This document shows positions 46,740 through 58,281 of a stretch of DNA of 64,000 nt, piece by piece (within the stretch, counting starts at the first letter, position 1; every line of letters begins with the position of its first letter). The stretch comes from Oopsacas minuta (lineage: Eukaryota > Porifera > Hexactinellida > Lyssacinosida > Leucopsacidae). The position numbers and the translations under genes were made by a program. The stretch is taken from the NCBI GenBank assembly GCA_024704765.1, contig JAKMXF010000155.1:580380-644379 (forward strand), given 5' to 3'. The notes below the pieces were generated by a model that searched no databases, was not told where the DNA came from, and saw nothing but the letters and a program-made list of their open reading frames with translations.

Positions 46740-48120
46740 CTTTTGTTCTACTGTACCCCTTTGAACAATCTGACGTGTATTGAGTTCACTCCAATATTTA
46801 GATAGATAATAGTTAGATGGGGAGTTGCTAGTTACTCAATGAAATATTGTTGTATTAACAAAACCGATAATATATTAGTGAGATATCTGAGGTTGTTTCT
46901 TATTAACAATTTTGGATTTCTAGGAGTCAAAACAGCAGCAGCCAGTATTAGAGTCATTTTCCACTTTGTGTCTGTCCCAGGATGCTATTTTCTAAATAAA
47001 TGGACTAACTTTGTCATGAAATTCAGAATATTTGTTTCACAACATTGTAAAGAAAGTTGTGGGTCATTCAAATTGTTCAATATCAGTTTTTCAAGTTGAG
47101 GTAACCACACTGTACTGTTGAAAACAGACGCTACCTGTGACTAATGATTAACAGGTAAGGCATGCACTTCTATACGTAATTCAAATGGTCAGTTTGTAAC
47201 TTTCCTTCTTGAATGCCAAGGAATCTCAGTATGAGATAATAAATGATGGTATTCTTCTCCTTGTTCTTGACAAAGAATCTGAAAAGGACGAGTGTTAAGT
47301 GGCCAAGTTTTGATAAGGCTGACAATATCAAGGGATTAATTTAATGTCTGGTTCAAGTCAAAACTTAACCTTGTTGATGCAAGCACCTCTTGATACATTT
47401 TCCAGTCCAACCACTCTACCAAAGGATTTATTTCCTAATTCTCGAAACAAGGCCCTTCATTCTACCTTCCATAGCAGCTGCTCTGTCAATGCGCAAACAA
47501 AATTCTAACCAAAATCATACTCAGAAAAGACGTCAATTCTTTTACAAATTTCTTCTCCAGTTGGGTAACTTTGCAAGTGTTTACAAAACATTATGTGTCC
47601 GCTGATATCATCATTTTGATAATATGAACAAGGCAATGAGCTGAGCTTCACAACCAATATCTGTAGATTCATCAATCTGAGGCGAAAACGTTTTAACTAT
47701 CTTTAGTTTTTCAATAACTTCCATGGGTAGATCATCAAACATATCATCAATTATACGACCAGTATCATTTTATAATGCCAGTTTCCTGATAGTATAGACT
47801 GCCATTTTATCAATACTGATATCTGCATCGCCACACAAGCTTGTAAAATCAGAGCTTCTGCAATATTGTGAGGTTTCTTCGACTTTGCTACAAGAAGGGA
47901 TAGTACATACGAAGCCTATAAAGCCTTTGTGGAATTTTACATATTTTTTCATTTTTTATCTACTAAGCTCATTCTTTTTTCGAATAAAATCAATGTATTT
48001 ATTCAAATCAGGTTTTTCCAACAAAGTAAACGCATGGCATGAGGAGGTTCGGTGCTTGTGCCTGTAAATCCAAATGCGGTTTATTCATAACTGAAATTAT
48101 GATGTTTGTTCTTTTCTATC
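46740..48120 (-). pseudogene. hAT transposase remnant, ZBED5-like
   Basis: Reading from 48.1 kb down, frames give RIIDDMFDDLPMEVIEKLK and SPQIDESTDIGCEAQLIALF, the conserved F..Q.DESTD....Q catalytic-region block. Next comes TWPLNTRPFQILCQEQGEEY and LLSHTEIPWHSRRKVTN, matching the (LN.R.F..LC.E...H..LL.HTEVRWLSRGKV) block. A C-terminal part reads down to about 46.8 kb. This is the layout of ZBED5/GTF2IRD2-like hAT proteins. Numerous stops. No terminal repeats found. Confidence 0.65.
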
Positions 48121-49004
48121 ACTTTTACACTCTTCATGTCAGTAGTTTTGCCAATAATGCCTATTTTTGATAAATACTTCAATCCTAAAGTTATTCCACT
48201 AATCTTTGCCTAAATGTTAAGAAATAATAGATTGCATTAGTTAGAAAACCCACAAGGCAACGATTTTAGTAACTGTATGCCTGCATTCTAGAAGGAAACT
48301 AATAATTGATTTTCTATATACTCAAAATCCCTTATTTATATCTTGTTCAATAAATGATAGAACTATTAATATACGTCTTAAATCAACGAATCATTAATTA
48401 CTATATAGTATTTTGGTCTATAATTCTCGCGCACCACTGAAGTATATGATTGAAGCTTACTGATTTGCAGAAACAAATTCACAGTTATTTATTCATTCTC
48501 ATTAGTTAAGGCTCGTTTATTGTATATCTATTTCAGCTAATTTGCGCTTGATTGAGCAACACTATAAGACACTTAACGCGTTCGCAATCGAGCGCTAATA
48601 GTCTAATTTTATTAATTGTATTACTTCAGGTAGATTTCAGGTACAAATATTTGAGTTTGCATATCAGTATTTCCATGGGTCGTCAATCCCAAATATTTAT
48701 GCGAGGCAAGGTTATGTCCATGTCAACATTTATGAAATGTTGGTGAAGCAAAGAGCGCATCCCTCCCTAATAATCGAAATTTTACGATTGCGACTTGATC
48801 AATCATTTGAATGACTCAAAATGGCGGATAACATAAATAATTCATTTTACTTTACAAGTTTAGGCATAAATTCTGCCCCAAAAGTCAAATTCTGCTAGAA
48901 CCCTGTCCATGGTTTCAGTAGATTCTGTATATGTCAACAATAATCCATAATATCTCTTTGAAAAATATTTGGAGTTTTATATCCCGAGTACAATGTATTT
49001 TTGC
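48121..49004. other. unassigned
   Basis: No recognised coding or repeats. The older maT remnant starts soon after. Confidence 0.3.
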
Positions 49005-49485
49005 ATAATGGACAAGAAAGCTAAAAAGATTACTTATCATGGTGTATCATAATAGAGGCAAGTCAGCATCCGATATACCAAAATTACTGCGCATAGTCAG
49101 ATGGACTGTAGACAGAACTATCAAACCTTATAAGGGGACTGGCAGGTAGCAAGAAAGGTTTAGGAAGGTTAGACTTCGTTCTGTTCACACTCTAGCTGTC
49201 AGGGAGCTCGTTCGGGAGAGACTCGGGAAGAATTCTTTCAGAACTGTCCAATACATGGCAAAAGACCTCAATATATCAGCAAGATGTGTAGGGAGGCTGT
49301 AAAAGTGGATATTGGTATAAATACAGGGTGGCTCCAAAGTTCTGATACAAAATCATGATTAATATACAACCATTATCAGGAAGTATTCTCAATGGTTTGC
49401 TCTCCCATGACATACCTTATACGCTTCCTAACAAATATTATTTCAATTTGGTGTGATCTATTTCGAAAAAAAATTGTGATTGACC

Positions 49486-50710
49486 ATGGAATCTGAGAGG
49501 TCAGCAATTATTGAGTTGCATATGGCGGGGAAAAGTCCATCAGAAATTTTGAAACTGCTGAATATTGCAAAAGGACGTAGGGCATTTATCTACAGGACGA
49601 TGAATCGATATAAGGAAACTGGGGACACTGTAGACAAGCCGAGATCTGGTCGTCCATGCTCTGTAACGACCTCAGCTCTCAAGAAAGTGGTGCGAGAACG
49701 GATTCGGCGGAACCCACACCGTTCGATGAGGAAAATGGCCTTGGAGCTCAATATATCTCGCCGAGCAATACAAAAGGTTGTCAAAAGGGACCTAGGNNNN
49801 NNNNNNNNNNNNNNNNNNNNNNNNNNNNNNNNNNNNNNNNNNNNNNNNNNNNNNNNNNNNNNNNNNNNNNNNNNNNNNNNNNNNNNNNNNNNNNNNNNNN
49901 NNNNNNNNNNNNNNNNNNNNNNNNNNNNNNNNNNNNNNNNNNNNNNNNNNNNNNNNNNNNNNNNNNNNNNNNNNNNNNNNNNNNNNNNNNNNNNNNNNNN
50001 NNNNNNNNNNNNNNNNNNNNNNNNNNNNNNNNNNNNNNNNNNNNNNNNNNNNNNNNNNNNNNNNNNNNNNNNNNNNNNNNNNNNNNNNNNNNNNNNNNNN
50101 NNNNNNNNNNNNNNNNNNNNNNNNNNNNNNNNNNNNNNNNNNNNNNNNNNNNNNNNNNNNNNNNNNNNNNNNNNNNNNNNNNNNNNNNNNNNNNNNNNNN
50201 NNNNNNNNNNNNNNNNNNNNNNNNNNNNNNNNNNNNNNNNNNNNNNNNNNNNNNNNNNNNNNNNNNNNNNNNNNNNNNNNNNNNNNNNNNNNNNNNNNNN
50301 NNNNNNNNNNNNNNNNNNNNNNNNNNNNNNNNNNNNNNNNNNNNNNNNNNNNNNNNNNNNNNNNNNNNNNNNNNNNNNNNNNNNNNNNNNNNNNNNNNNN
50401 NNNNNNNNNNNNNNNNNNNNNNNNNNNNNNNNNNNNNNNNNNNNNNNNNNNNNNNNNNNNNNNNNNNNNNNNNNNNNNNNNNNNNNNNNNNNNNNNNNNN
50501 NNNNNNNNNNNNNNNNNNNNNNNNNNNNNNNNNNNNNNTATCTTGGAAAACAAGGCTTGTTCTGTGTCACACAACACAGTTAGCTCTCTAAAGATTTCCT
50601 TGTGTCGAGAATGGGAGAAGATACCCCAAGAAACTCTGCGTGCCGCAGTAGAAGGATTCCCGAACAGACTCAGGGCTGTCATTTCCAAAAAGGGTGGTTA
50701 TATTGAATAA
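49486..50710 (+). CDS. maT-like transposase, middle unsequenced
   Basis: ATG at 49486 opens 104 intact codons: an HTH (SAIIELHMAGKSPSEILKLL), then a GDTVDKPRSGRPCSVTT hook and a second HTH (RSMRKMALELNISRRAIQKV). After the gap the C terminus runs ILENKACSVSHNTVSSLK, then EWEKIPQETLRAAVEGFPNR and a KKGGYIE end at a stop at 50710. It is the same end as in the element at 63390 (DKGGYIE). The catalytic core falls in the gap, so integrity cannot be judged. Visible parts have no stops. Confidence 0.7.
49797..50538. other. assembly gap (742 Ns)
   Basis: A run of N inside the transposase. Repeat-driven assembly failure is the likely cause. Open frames spanning it are meaningless. Confidence 1.
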
Positions 50711-51500
50711 ATGACTAGGCAATCTCTTCCTAATAGTATGTATTAATTATATATAGAGAATCAATAATGTAGGTCATGCTGAATAAATATTATAGACAAA
50801 ATGGTTTGTATCAGAACTTTGGAGCCACCCTGTACTCCAAATTCCGAGACTACAGAAATTTCTGAGAGAAAAAAGAAGCGCAAAAATGAGAGATACAAGA
50901 TTCTGAGGAAAGATTCACAGGTGGCACGCACCAGTGAATTGCATTCTCGAACATTTTCAATATAGCAATGGCGATAATTCGCCAAACAGTGGAATTTTGG
51001 TTTAGATTAAATATCTATCCGGTCATCAAAATGGACAATTAAAAGAACCCACATCAGTTATAGTTTAGGTACAATTACCTTTGATGTCAGACACCCGTAT
51101 TCATTAACCAAGGGGTGAAAATTAATAAAGAGGTGTATATAGAGAGGATTATGGAGAACAAAATAAAGCAATGGGCTCTTTAGTACTCCAATGACAAGCA
51201 TTGGGTGATCCAACAAGATTCCGCTTCCTCCCACAAGGTAAAAGTGACTTCTGAGTGGTTGATTAAAGCAATATACCGGAATTTATTTCATGTGAAGAAC
51301 GGCCGGCCTCTTCTCCAGATCTAAATCCTATGGACTTCTGTATACGGTCCATCTTAGAGTCCAAGGTGTGTACAAAGCCAAACAAAATGTGGAAAGTCTA
51401 AAGCTCTCGTTGCGAATAGAGTGAACTTTAACCATGGGGATGTGTTACCTGCCGTAGTGGATAATCCCTTACAGCGATTGAAATTATGTATCAAAAATAT

Positions 51501-52302
51501 ACTTTCGAAGATCTAGAAACATTTCTTATCCTTAGGGTGTTTGTTCACTGATTCATTGGGAAATCAAATTACTATTTGAGTAACATTTGAATAATACTAG
51601 TTTATGCTTGTTGCTGTACTTATGCCTAACCCTGTATAAAGTTATGTAACCTTTGTGAAGGTAGTCAACCACCTATATTTCACCTTTGCATTTTGGTATT
51701 ATTGCCATTAAATCAATCAAAATCGCGTTTCCATTCTGAGCTTAAGCCGTTGAAACATTTCATGATCATATTTATCATGCTTACATGTTTATTAAAGTGA
51801 CCATTTATTTCATTTCAGCAGAATAATGAATTTGAACACTCAGTATATTTAGACTTAATGTTAACAATTGTTGTTAAATTTTTGTTGGTCTATTAATATA
51901 TGTAATCAAATAATAAACATAATTAAATATTTATACAATCGGCAATTAATATAATCCAATATAGGTTAATTATTGAGTATGCAACCATATATATTTGGTT
52001 GGCTAAGTACTCTGTAAATTTCAATTAAGAAATTAGATTTTACTAGGTCAATACATATGGCACTTATCTAAGAGAGTTTTGGAGGTATTGATTAGATTTT
52101 AGAACTTGTTCTAGAATAATTATATTATACACAAATGTCAAATTTCAAGTCTCCTACCCTTACCAGTTCCTCAATCAATGTTTTGCTAAATGAGATTACT
52201 AAACAATAGTTTAAATCTTAGAACAAACGTAGAGACTTGCCCTTAACGGGTGAATTGTGATTCAAAGTAGGCCGAATCCGAATTTCGACATTTTCAAGTT
52301 TA
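51501..52302. other. no assignable content
   Basis: AT-rich sequence after the older maT remnant. Its right terminus is not identifiable. Confidence 0.3.
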
Positions 52303-52460
52303 TCTTATGTAAGTTTAATGTTGTTTTTATAAATATGAAGTGCACAAATAGTTGAAATCTTGAAATATACCCACAGACTTGTTCTTAACTGCTACAAAGG
52401 AGTAACAAATTCCGTCGAATTCCATGCGAACCAAAGTGTGAGCAAGCGAAGTGGCTCATA
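52303..52460 (+). repeat. dispersed repeat, copy B
   Basis: Partner of 14151-14402, same orientation, with the shared order TTGTTTTTATAAAT, GAAATATACCCACAGACTTG, TTCTTAACTGCTAC, CCGTCGAATTCC and GCGAAGTGGCTC. Non-coding. Confidence 0.45.
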
Positions 52461-52815
52461 TATTATTAAAACTTAACTATAGTGTTTTTAAGGGGGTGTG
52501 TGTCCTCTTTGTGTCATATGTCGGAATACAAGCTACGTATAGAATTTAGGGAGTATACTATTTTTCTGTTTTTGATGTTTGTAAATAACCAAGTACATTA
52601 GGATTATTGAGTACACTGATTCCGAATAGCACATTATATACAATAAGTTCTAAATATTTGTTGTCTCATGATCAAATATATTTCACACCTTTTTTGGCCT
52701 TTAATTCCACAAGATTCTAGATGTAATGATAGCGATGGGCTTTTTAACCCCAAATACAAAATCAAATTCGTAAAACGTAATATGAAATGTGTACATAATA
52801 TCACTTCTTATAATA

Positions 52816-53126
52816 CAGTAGTACCTCGCTAATTCTAACCTCGCATCCAAATCCTCGCTGAATCCGAACTGGTGAGAAAGGTCATACAATTTGTGGAAAT
52901 CATCTAAAATGTTTGAATATAACTAATTTTATCCAATTATACTTTCGACAAATATATATTAACATTTTACACAACTGGCAGCCTTTTCATAGTTCGTACA
53001 ACTTGCAGAAACATTCCCCCTAAATCTTATAGTATTGTTTCTATGAAATTAGTTAAACAAAGAATTTCACAATTCCGAGCGAATTATTTTGCAATTGAAA
53101 CAGTGCTGTTCTGACAGGATGTACTG
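52816..53126. mobile_element. pogo-like MITE, degraded
   Basis: TA flanks (52814-52815 and 53127-53128). Ends CAGTAGTACCTCGCTAATTC on the left and CAGTACATCCTGTCAGAACA from the right. TCGCTGAATCCGAAC (left) and TTCCGAGCGAATT (right) mirror each other inside. 311 bp, no transposase. Confidence 0.4.
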
Positions 53127-53128
53127 TA

Positions 53129-54737
53129 TTATTGATTCGTATATAAGACATAACATACCACATATTTGAGGAGTATTTTCAGATAGAACTGACATGATCT
53201 CTTTGCTTAATCATCAATTTAGTCTTCGAGTTTGCAGAGAAATAATGGAACGCGCTCCTATTAGACTACAATATTAGATAAATATCATCAGTAATTCTAC
53301 AAAAATTCAGTATTGTTATAATCAATAGCGGTTGTTAGGATACTATTCAAAATTTCTATCAACAATGCATTCACTGAAATGATTTAACGTAGCACATTTA
53401 GCGATTTCCAGATTGTACTATTGTTGAATTATATCTTGATTATATATAATACAAATTTTATGTAAATCTGGAAGAAAGAAATGAATAATTGGAATGCGCT
53501 CCATTTTTTAGATTTGGGAGTAACAGTGATATCCATTTGGTATTACGAACTGATGTTTGAGCGCTGCTCCAATTTATGGATAGGAGTGGTATCGGGAGTT
53601 CTCTCCAAAGATTGGGAGCGCTTAATGCTCTGATATACAAGAAGAATCTAAAAAGATCTCGACTTCTGCCACTAGGAAAATAGTAGAGTCACGAATTCTT
53701 CTAGTAACTTTTCGAATTCCTCATAAAAGTCTGAGAGGGGTTCAATTATAAATTAATCATTAGGGCCTAGGGTGGATGGCATTTGCCCTGTCATCGATCA
53801 GATGGGTTATTTAATGCTTCTTTCATCTGGATGTCAAAATATGTACCTAATGATCAGAAGATGTTTTATAGAATTTATACATTATTCTCATGACGAAGTT
53901 TGCAAGTTCTTGAGTTACTGAATGTACCATGGAGGCCACATTGAAATTTTGATCTTGCAAATTATTTCTAGGTTCTCATGGGAATTGATTTAACAATATT
54001 TCTATTGAATTCTATGTTGAAACACTTGTTTTGATACCCGATATCCATGTGCCATATTTTATAACATGCTTGATGTTTATCGGAGCCGCGGGAATTGTAC
54101 AATTTACTATTTGTTTTCCATGACAATCCGAAGAGACTCAGCAGGAGATTGTGAGAGTTGAGAGCCCTGCTTTTAGTAATTTAATTATTGAGTAATTCAT
54201 GATTTGTATAATTAATAATTCTTTGACATTTTTAGTCAATCACTGAACTAACATAGAATCTTGATATTTTAACGAAGCACACGATTTTGAAGGTTTTCAG
54301 GTTGAGAGCACTGCTCAAAAGTGGGATTTGGTAAAGCGGCATTCAATATGAGTTGAATGTATTACTCTGCAAGTTATATAAGTTGTAACAAAGTGGGATG
54401 AAATATAATTGAAATATGGGCATTATTTTTGATAAACTCATTGAGTAATTTCTTAATTATCGATTTTTAACTTACTACGAACACCTACTACCGTCAAACT
54501 CTTCTCTTGAACAAGGTCATTAACGTAAAACCGTTCGAGAATGTGGTGGAATAATGCAATACAACATAATCACGAATATTGATATAAATTCAAGTTTTAG
54601 TAGACAATATACAAACATCGGCGAGTCAAAGAGTAAGTAATTTAGGAAATGTTTATTCCAGCTTAAGAGAGCCAAAACAATATATTACAATCTATGATAA
54701 CTACAGACTAGAATGTTCCAAGCCAAAAAATGGCCCG
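53129..54737. other. unassigned
   Basis: Between 53245 and 53640 the hexamers GCGCTC/GAGCGC occur repeatedly in both orientations (ACGCGCTCC, ATGCGCTCC, GAGCGCTGCTCC, GGGAGCGCTT), suggesting a small inverted-repeat relic. Otherwise nothing recognised. Confidence 0.3.
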
Positions 54738-54767
54738 GGACCAATTTTGGTGGGACAAAATTGGTCC
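54738..54767. repeat. perfect 12-bp-stem hairpin
   Basis: GGACCAATTTTG and CAAAATTGGTCC flank a 6-nt loop. Related wording (ACCAATTTTGGTAGG, CCAATTTGGCCCAGGAC) lies at about 54969-55005 in inverted sense, so the pair may mark a roughly 290-bp palindromic MITE. Confidence 0.5.
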
Positions 54768-55330
54768 GGAGGAATTTATTGACCTACCTAGAACATTATT
54801 CCATCTCCAGTCTCTCGTAACTAGCTTTTAGGGTTGTCTAGATAGATTTTCCATATATAAGCGTGGAAAGCTAGCTTCTGATATGTGATCAGTATCTCTT
54901 AAAATAATTTGGAGAAGTTCGGATAGTTATTTGACGAATTATCCTAGCTTCTATAAGATATCCGGGCTTAACCAATTTTGGTAGGTAGTACCAATTTGGC
55001 CCAGGACAAATTTTTTCGTAGTAGCATAATAAGTAAACATTTAATATAGTTAATCTATACATTATTTTATTCTGAACTGCGTAATATATATGAAACATCT
55101 GACTATGCTATGGCCAATACATGAATATGTATAAAATCTCAGCTATTCAATATCATTTTCTTATTTCATAATACTTACACAACAAATGATTGAAATTCTG
55201 ATTATGTACGTATTACAAAATGAATGTATTTTGCATTCTCATGTTGTGCATCTTAATCTATTTTGTCGTTATAATTACATATGTTTGATTCCTGCACTAG
55301 GATTTATTTTTTACGTTTCAATTAGCTATA

Positions 55331-56635
55331 CAAGGCGGCTCATAAGTTCTGTGAAATTTATGTCAACCCATTTATATATTCAAAATGTACTATTCATGCT
55401 TGATGTTCTAATTAGACTAACACTATATGCTAATAATTTCCTAGAAATAGCCACTATTCTATATACCCTCCCCTCTACTCAATTACAGCCTTAAATCTGC
55501 GAGGGAAGGCCTCAACCGCAGCACGCAGTGTTTCTTGAGGTATTATAGCCCATTTTCTCCTCAACGGCACCTTAAGAGATTCTACATTGGTGTAGGCCTT
55601 AGCACAAGCCTTTGTTTCCAAAATCGACCAGATAGAGTAATCCATTGGATTCAAATCGGGGCTGTATGGGGCCATTCGTCTTTGGGAGTAAAATCGGGAA
55701 TATTCACTTTTAACCATGCCTGAGTGACTTTGGAGGTGTGCGTAGGCGTACCGTCCTGTTGAGACAGAAATGACCTCTAGAAAACATGGACTGGCTTAGG
55801 TCTTTCAGTCAGGTTCTAATATCAGTTCGCGATATGAAATTGGATTAATTTTAGCCCCTGGTGGGGTAAATATCAGGGATGTTCGATCAATTACCGAAAT
55901 TCCAGCCCAAACCATGACAGGTGGTGGTTTTTGAACTCGTCCGATGTAATGCAGCTCGTCTGGGATTGCTTGAGAACTAGTTGTTATATTCTGTCATTTT
56001 GAGCATTGTTAGCTTCCTCTATTGTAATTAATTTCTCGTCAGAAAAGAGAATGTTGTTTATCCCGTAAACAGCGTACCGCTTTAGCAGACCCTTACCCTA
56101 ACCAGTCTCTTTCCCATGATCTTTCTAGAAACGAAGTGTACTGTCTACCCTTTGAATGATCTCATTCCTAATTGATTTTTAACGAATCTTTGGACAGATC
56201 GATGGGATATTTTGAGGACTAATGCCATTTTACGCATTGATCGTCGGGGATTTCTCCGAATTTATTCCCGCACCACCTTTCGCACCTTTGGAGTCACAAC
56301 AGAACACGGACAACCAGTCCTCGCCCTATCTTCAACTTTCCCAGTCTCCAAATATCTCATAATGGTCCTAGTAATAAACATCCTTCTTCCCCTGGGCATT
56401 TTGAGCATTTAGAAATTTCCCTTGGTTTATGTCCCCTGAAATAATTTAATCACAGCACACCTATCGCTTTCCATAAGCTATTCAACACTGAAATGAAATA
56501 TATTAGGAAACTACTTATGAAATACTATTATTGAATATCTTGTAATGATATTCATTTGATAATACTATTGTTGTAGCATTAGAAATGATAATTTACGAAT
56601 TCGAAAAAATGTCACAGAACTTATGAGCCACCCTG
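55331..56635 (-). mobile_element. maT-like element, degraded
   Basis: Ends CAAGGCGGCTCATAAGTTCT on the left and CAGGGTGGCTCATAAGTTCT from the right, both continuing GTGA. TA at 55329-55330. The right flank now reads TG. Length 1,305 bp. The ends resemble those of the elements at 49324 and 63390, placing it in the same lineage. Confidence 0.85.
55475..56415 (-). pseudogene. maT-like transposase, frameshifted
   Basis: Near 56400-56170 a frame reads MLKMPRGRRMFITRTIMRYL and RRNPRRSMRKMAL, closely matching the N-terminal half at 49486. Later frames give QQDGTPTHTSKVTQAWL (D2) and APYSPDLNPMDYSIWSILET (D3). The end is WAIIPQETLRAAVEAFPRRF KAVIE, stopping at 55475. Several shifts and stops. D as third catalytic residue, DD37D by comparison with the intact copy at 63.5 kb. 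Confidence 0.8.
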
Positions 56636-56637
56636 TG

Positions 56638-57339
56638 CAGTAGAAAATGGATATGGTGATTTTCCCATCACTCTTGAAGCGTTCTTATCATTTTCCATTT
56701 ATTTTCTATTGGATATTATAGTGATACAAATATTGGATATAGTGCTATTTCAACCCTGAAATGTATTCCTCCCATATATTTGACAACAACCAAAGATTAT
56801 ACATCCAAATAAATATCTCATTCACTCCAAGTAACAAACAAAGCATCTTGAAATACCTTGCAGGTGGAAACAATTTAGCCAATTTTGATGATATATTTAC
56901 TGCAAGGCTAGCATATAATGATAACTTGTCCTAATATTCTGTGTCATATAGAACCATATCCATTATTATAAACTACTGTATATATTATTCACCAATTAGT
57001 CAATCGCAAACTGATGAACTTTTATAAAATTCAATTTTTAGTTTTGATAATAATCTGGTTTGTTAATAATATGGATTAACATGCATAAATTCTAGTTTTA
57101 ACTAAGGCAGTAAATTGTTTAACAATTTGTTCCATTTACACTTATCTTCCACAATATGGCCAGTAACGTTTAATAAAGTACAAAATAGTATAAAATTACT
57201 TTTGAGGATATTTTCATTTTTTGTCAAATCTTTTAAGTATATAAATGTAACTGCAGAGCTACAATTAATCAAACAACCTTAACTAGTTTATCTTGGGTTA
57301 TTATAACATTCCTTTTTGGATAATTAACATTTTCTATAG
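56638..57339. other. no assignable content
   Basis: AT-rich spacer between the maT-like element and fragment C. Confidence 0.3.
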
Positions 57340-58060
57340 TGATTGAATACATACTGAGAAGCTTAGGGGTACTAACCTCTTGTTATATATCATACACATT
57401 TAACTCAAAACAAATTTTTCTAGACAATTGCTTTCTAAATTTCCTCACATATCTGTTCAGAGCATCAAGGCATTCCTCAGAAATATTTGAGAACCACTCC
57501 ATTATTTTTATAGATCGATCACCTCTACAGAATGTGACAATAACTATAAAGATAGTTTGACGATTTTCAAAGGAAAGATAGTAACAATATATTCGTAAGT
57601 TGTCTTGCAAAGCTCACTTAACATATTGATATCAATTTTGTGGCTACTGATAAAAATCTCAAATTGCAGATAAGTTCCTGTGTATTATTGCAATCCATCC
57701 AGTTTACACTGTATTTATTGTAGAAGTTGTCCCATTAATAAAGTCCTCCTTGTTTTTAAAGAAGTCTCCTGCAATATTGCCAGTTGTAGAAGTAGGTACC
57801 ACCATCACTGGAAGGGATATCGATACGGTAACCTGTGAGCTCTAAGATTAATGATGTCATACGTTTTATGGACGCCTTGATAGGTGGTGAAGTTGGAGCC
57901 CAAACAGTTTTTCATGTATCTAAGTGGTAGATAAGCACATACCAGTGAGAAACACAAATGTAGCTATGTATAGAGAATCAGGAATGATGTCTATTTCGGA
58001 TGTATGTGAGTTGTTCAATCCATATCTGGCATTTGTGTCCGATCTTAGATATTAATCAAT
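57340..58060 (-). pseudogene. fragment C of unnamed transposase-like family
   Basis: Reading from 58.05 kb down: EIDIIPDSLYIATFVFLTGM (the SPLYSYTF block of fragments A and B), then STTGNIAGDFFKN. Last is KIMEWFSNISEECLDALNRY with VRKFRKQLSRKICFE (57500-57383), matching fragment B's SEEASEAFNKLIRKYHGQLA and RKTTF. Block order is the same in all three. Broken by stops. A dispersed repeat (58141) follows closely. Confidence 0.5.
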
Positions 58061-58140
58061 ATCCATGTCATTTAATATGACAAGGGTTCATAATTTTTTA
58101 ATTACGAAGCTCACCCAAATCTCCAATTCGTTTGAACTAG

Positions 58141-58281
58141 CGCGCTTCGCTTGCAAGGTCACTGCGCGACAGCTTAGTGCTCCAGGTTAACTTAAGTAGC
58201 AATTTTAACAGCTAAACTTTTTGATTATTGGTCGCTACGCAACAGGATATACTCGGCACTATTGTGCCTCGAATTCACAGA
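58141..58281 (+). repeat. dispersed repeat, copy 2
   Basis: Partner of 2083-2220, starting CGCGCTTCGCTTGCAAGGTC and ending CTCGAATTCACAG. Same orientation, with a short insertion (CAATTTTAACAG) in the middle. Confidence 0.6.

Larger units (their letters stand above)
49324..50832 (+). mobile_element. maT-like element containing the assembly gap
   Basis: TA on both sides (49322-49323 and 50833-50834). Inverted ends CAGGGTGGCTCCAAAGTTCT at the left and the same 20 bases inward from the right, continuing GATACAAA. Internal length is unreliable because 742 Ns (49797-50538) stand in for the middle. It is inserted inside an older relative of the same lineage. Confidence 0.85.
49005..51500 (+). pseudogene. 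older maT-like transposase split by a nested element
   Basis: The left half (49005-49323) starts MDKKAKK and has HNRGKSASDIPKLLR and ISARCVGRL-like wording. The right half (50833-51500) has GVKINKEVYIERIMENK, then WVIQQDSASSHKVKVTSEWL (D2) and ASSPDLNPMDFCIRSILESK (D3). Deleting 49324-50832 plus one TA joins the halves in frame (DIGINTPNSETTEI). Many stops and at least one frameshift in each half. Third catalytic residue D, as in maT/DD37D elements. Confidence 0.7.

Noticed and set aside
49590-50688. Several roughly 300-codon frames on both strands
   Set aside because: They are open only because Ns contain no stops.
56212-56412. 66-codon + strand frame
   Set aside because: It is the antisense shadow of the maT-like transposase N-terminal region on the minus strand.
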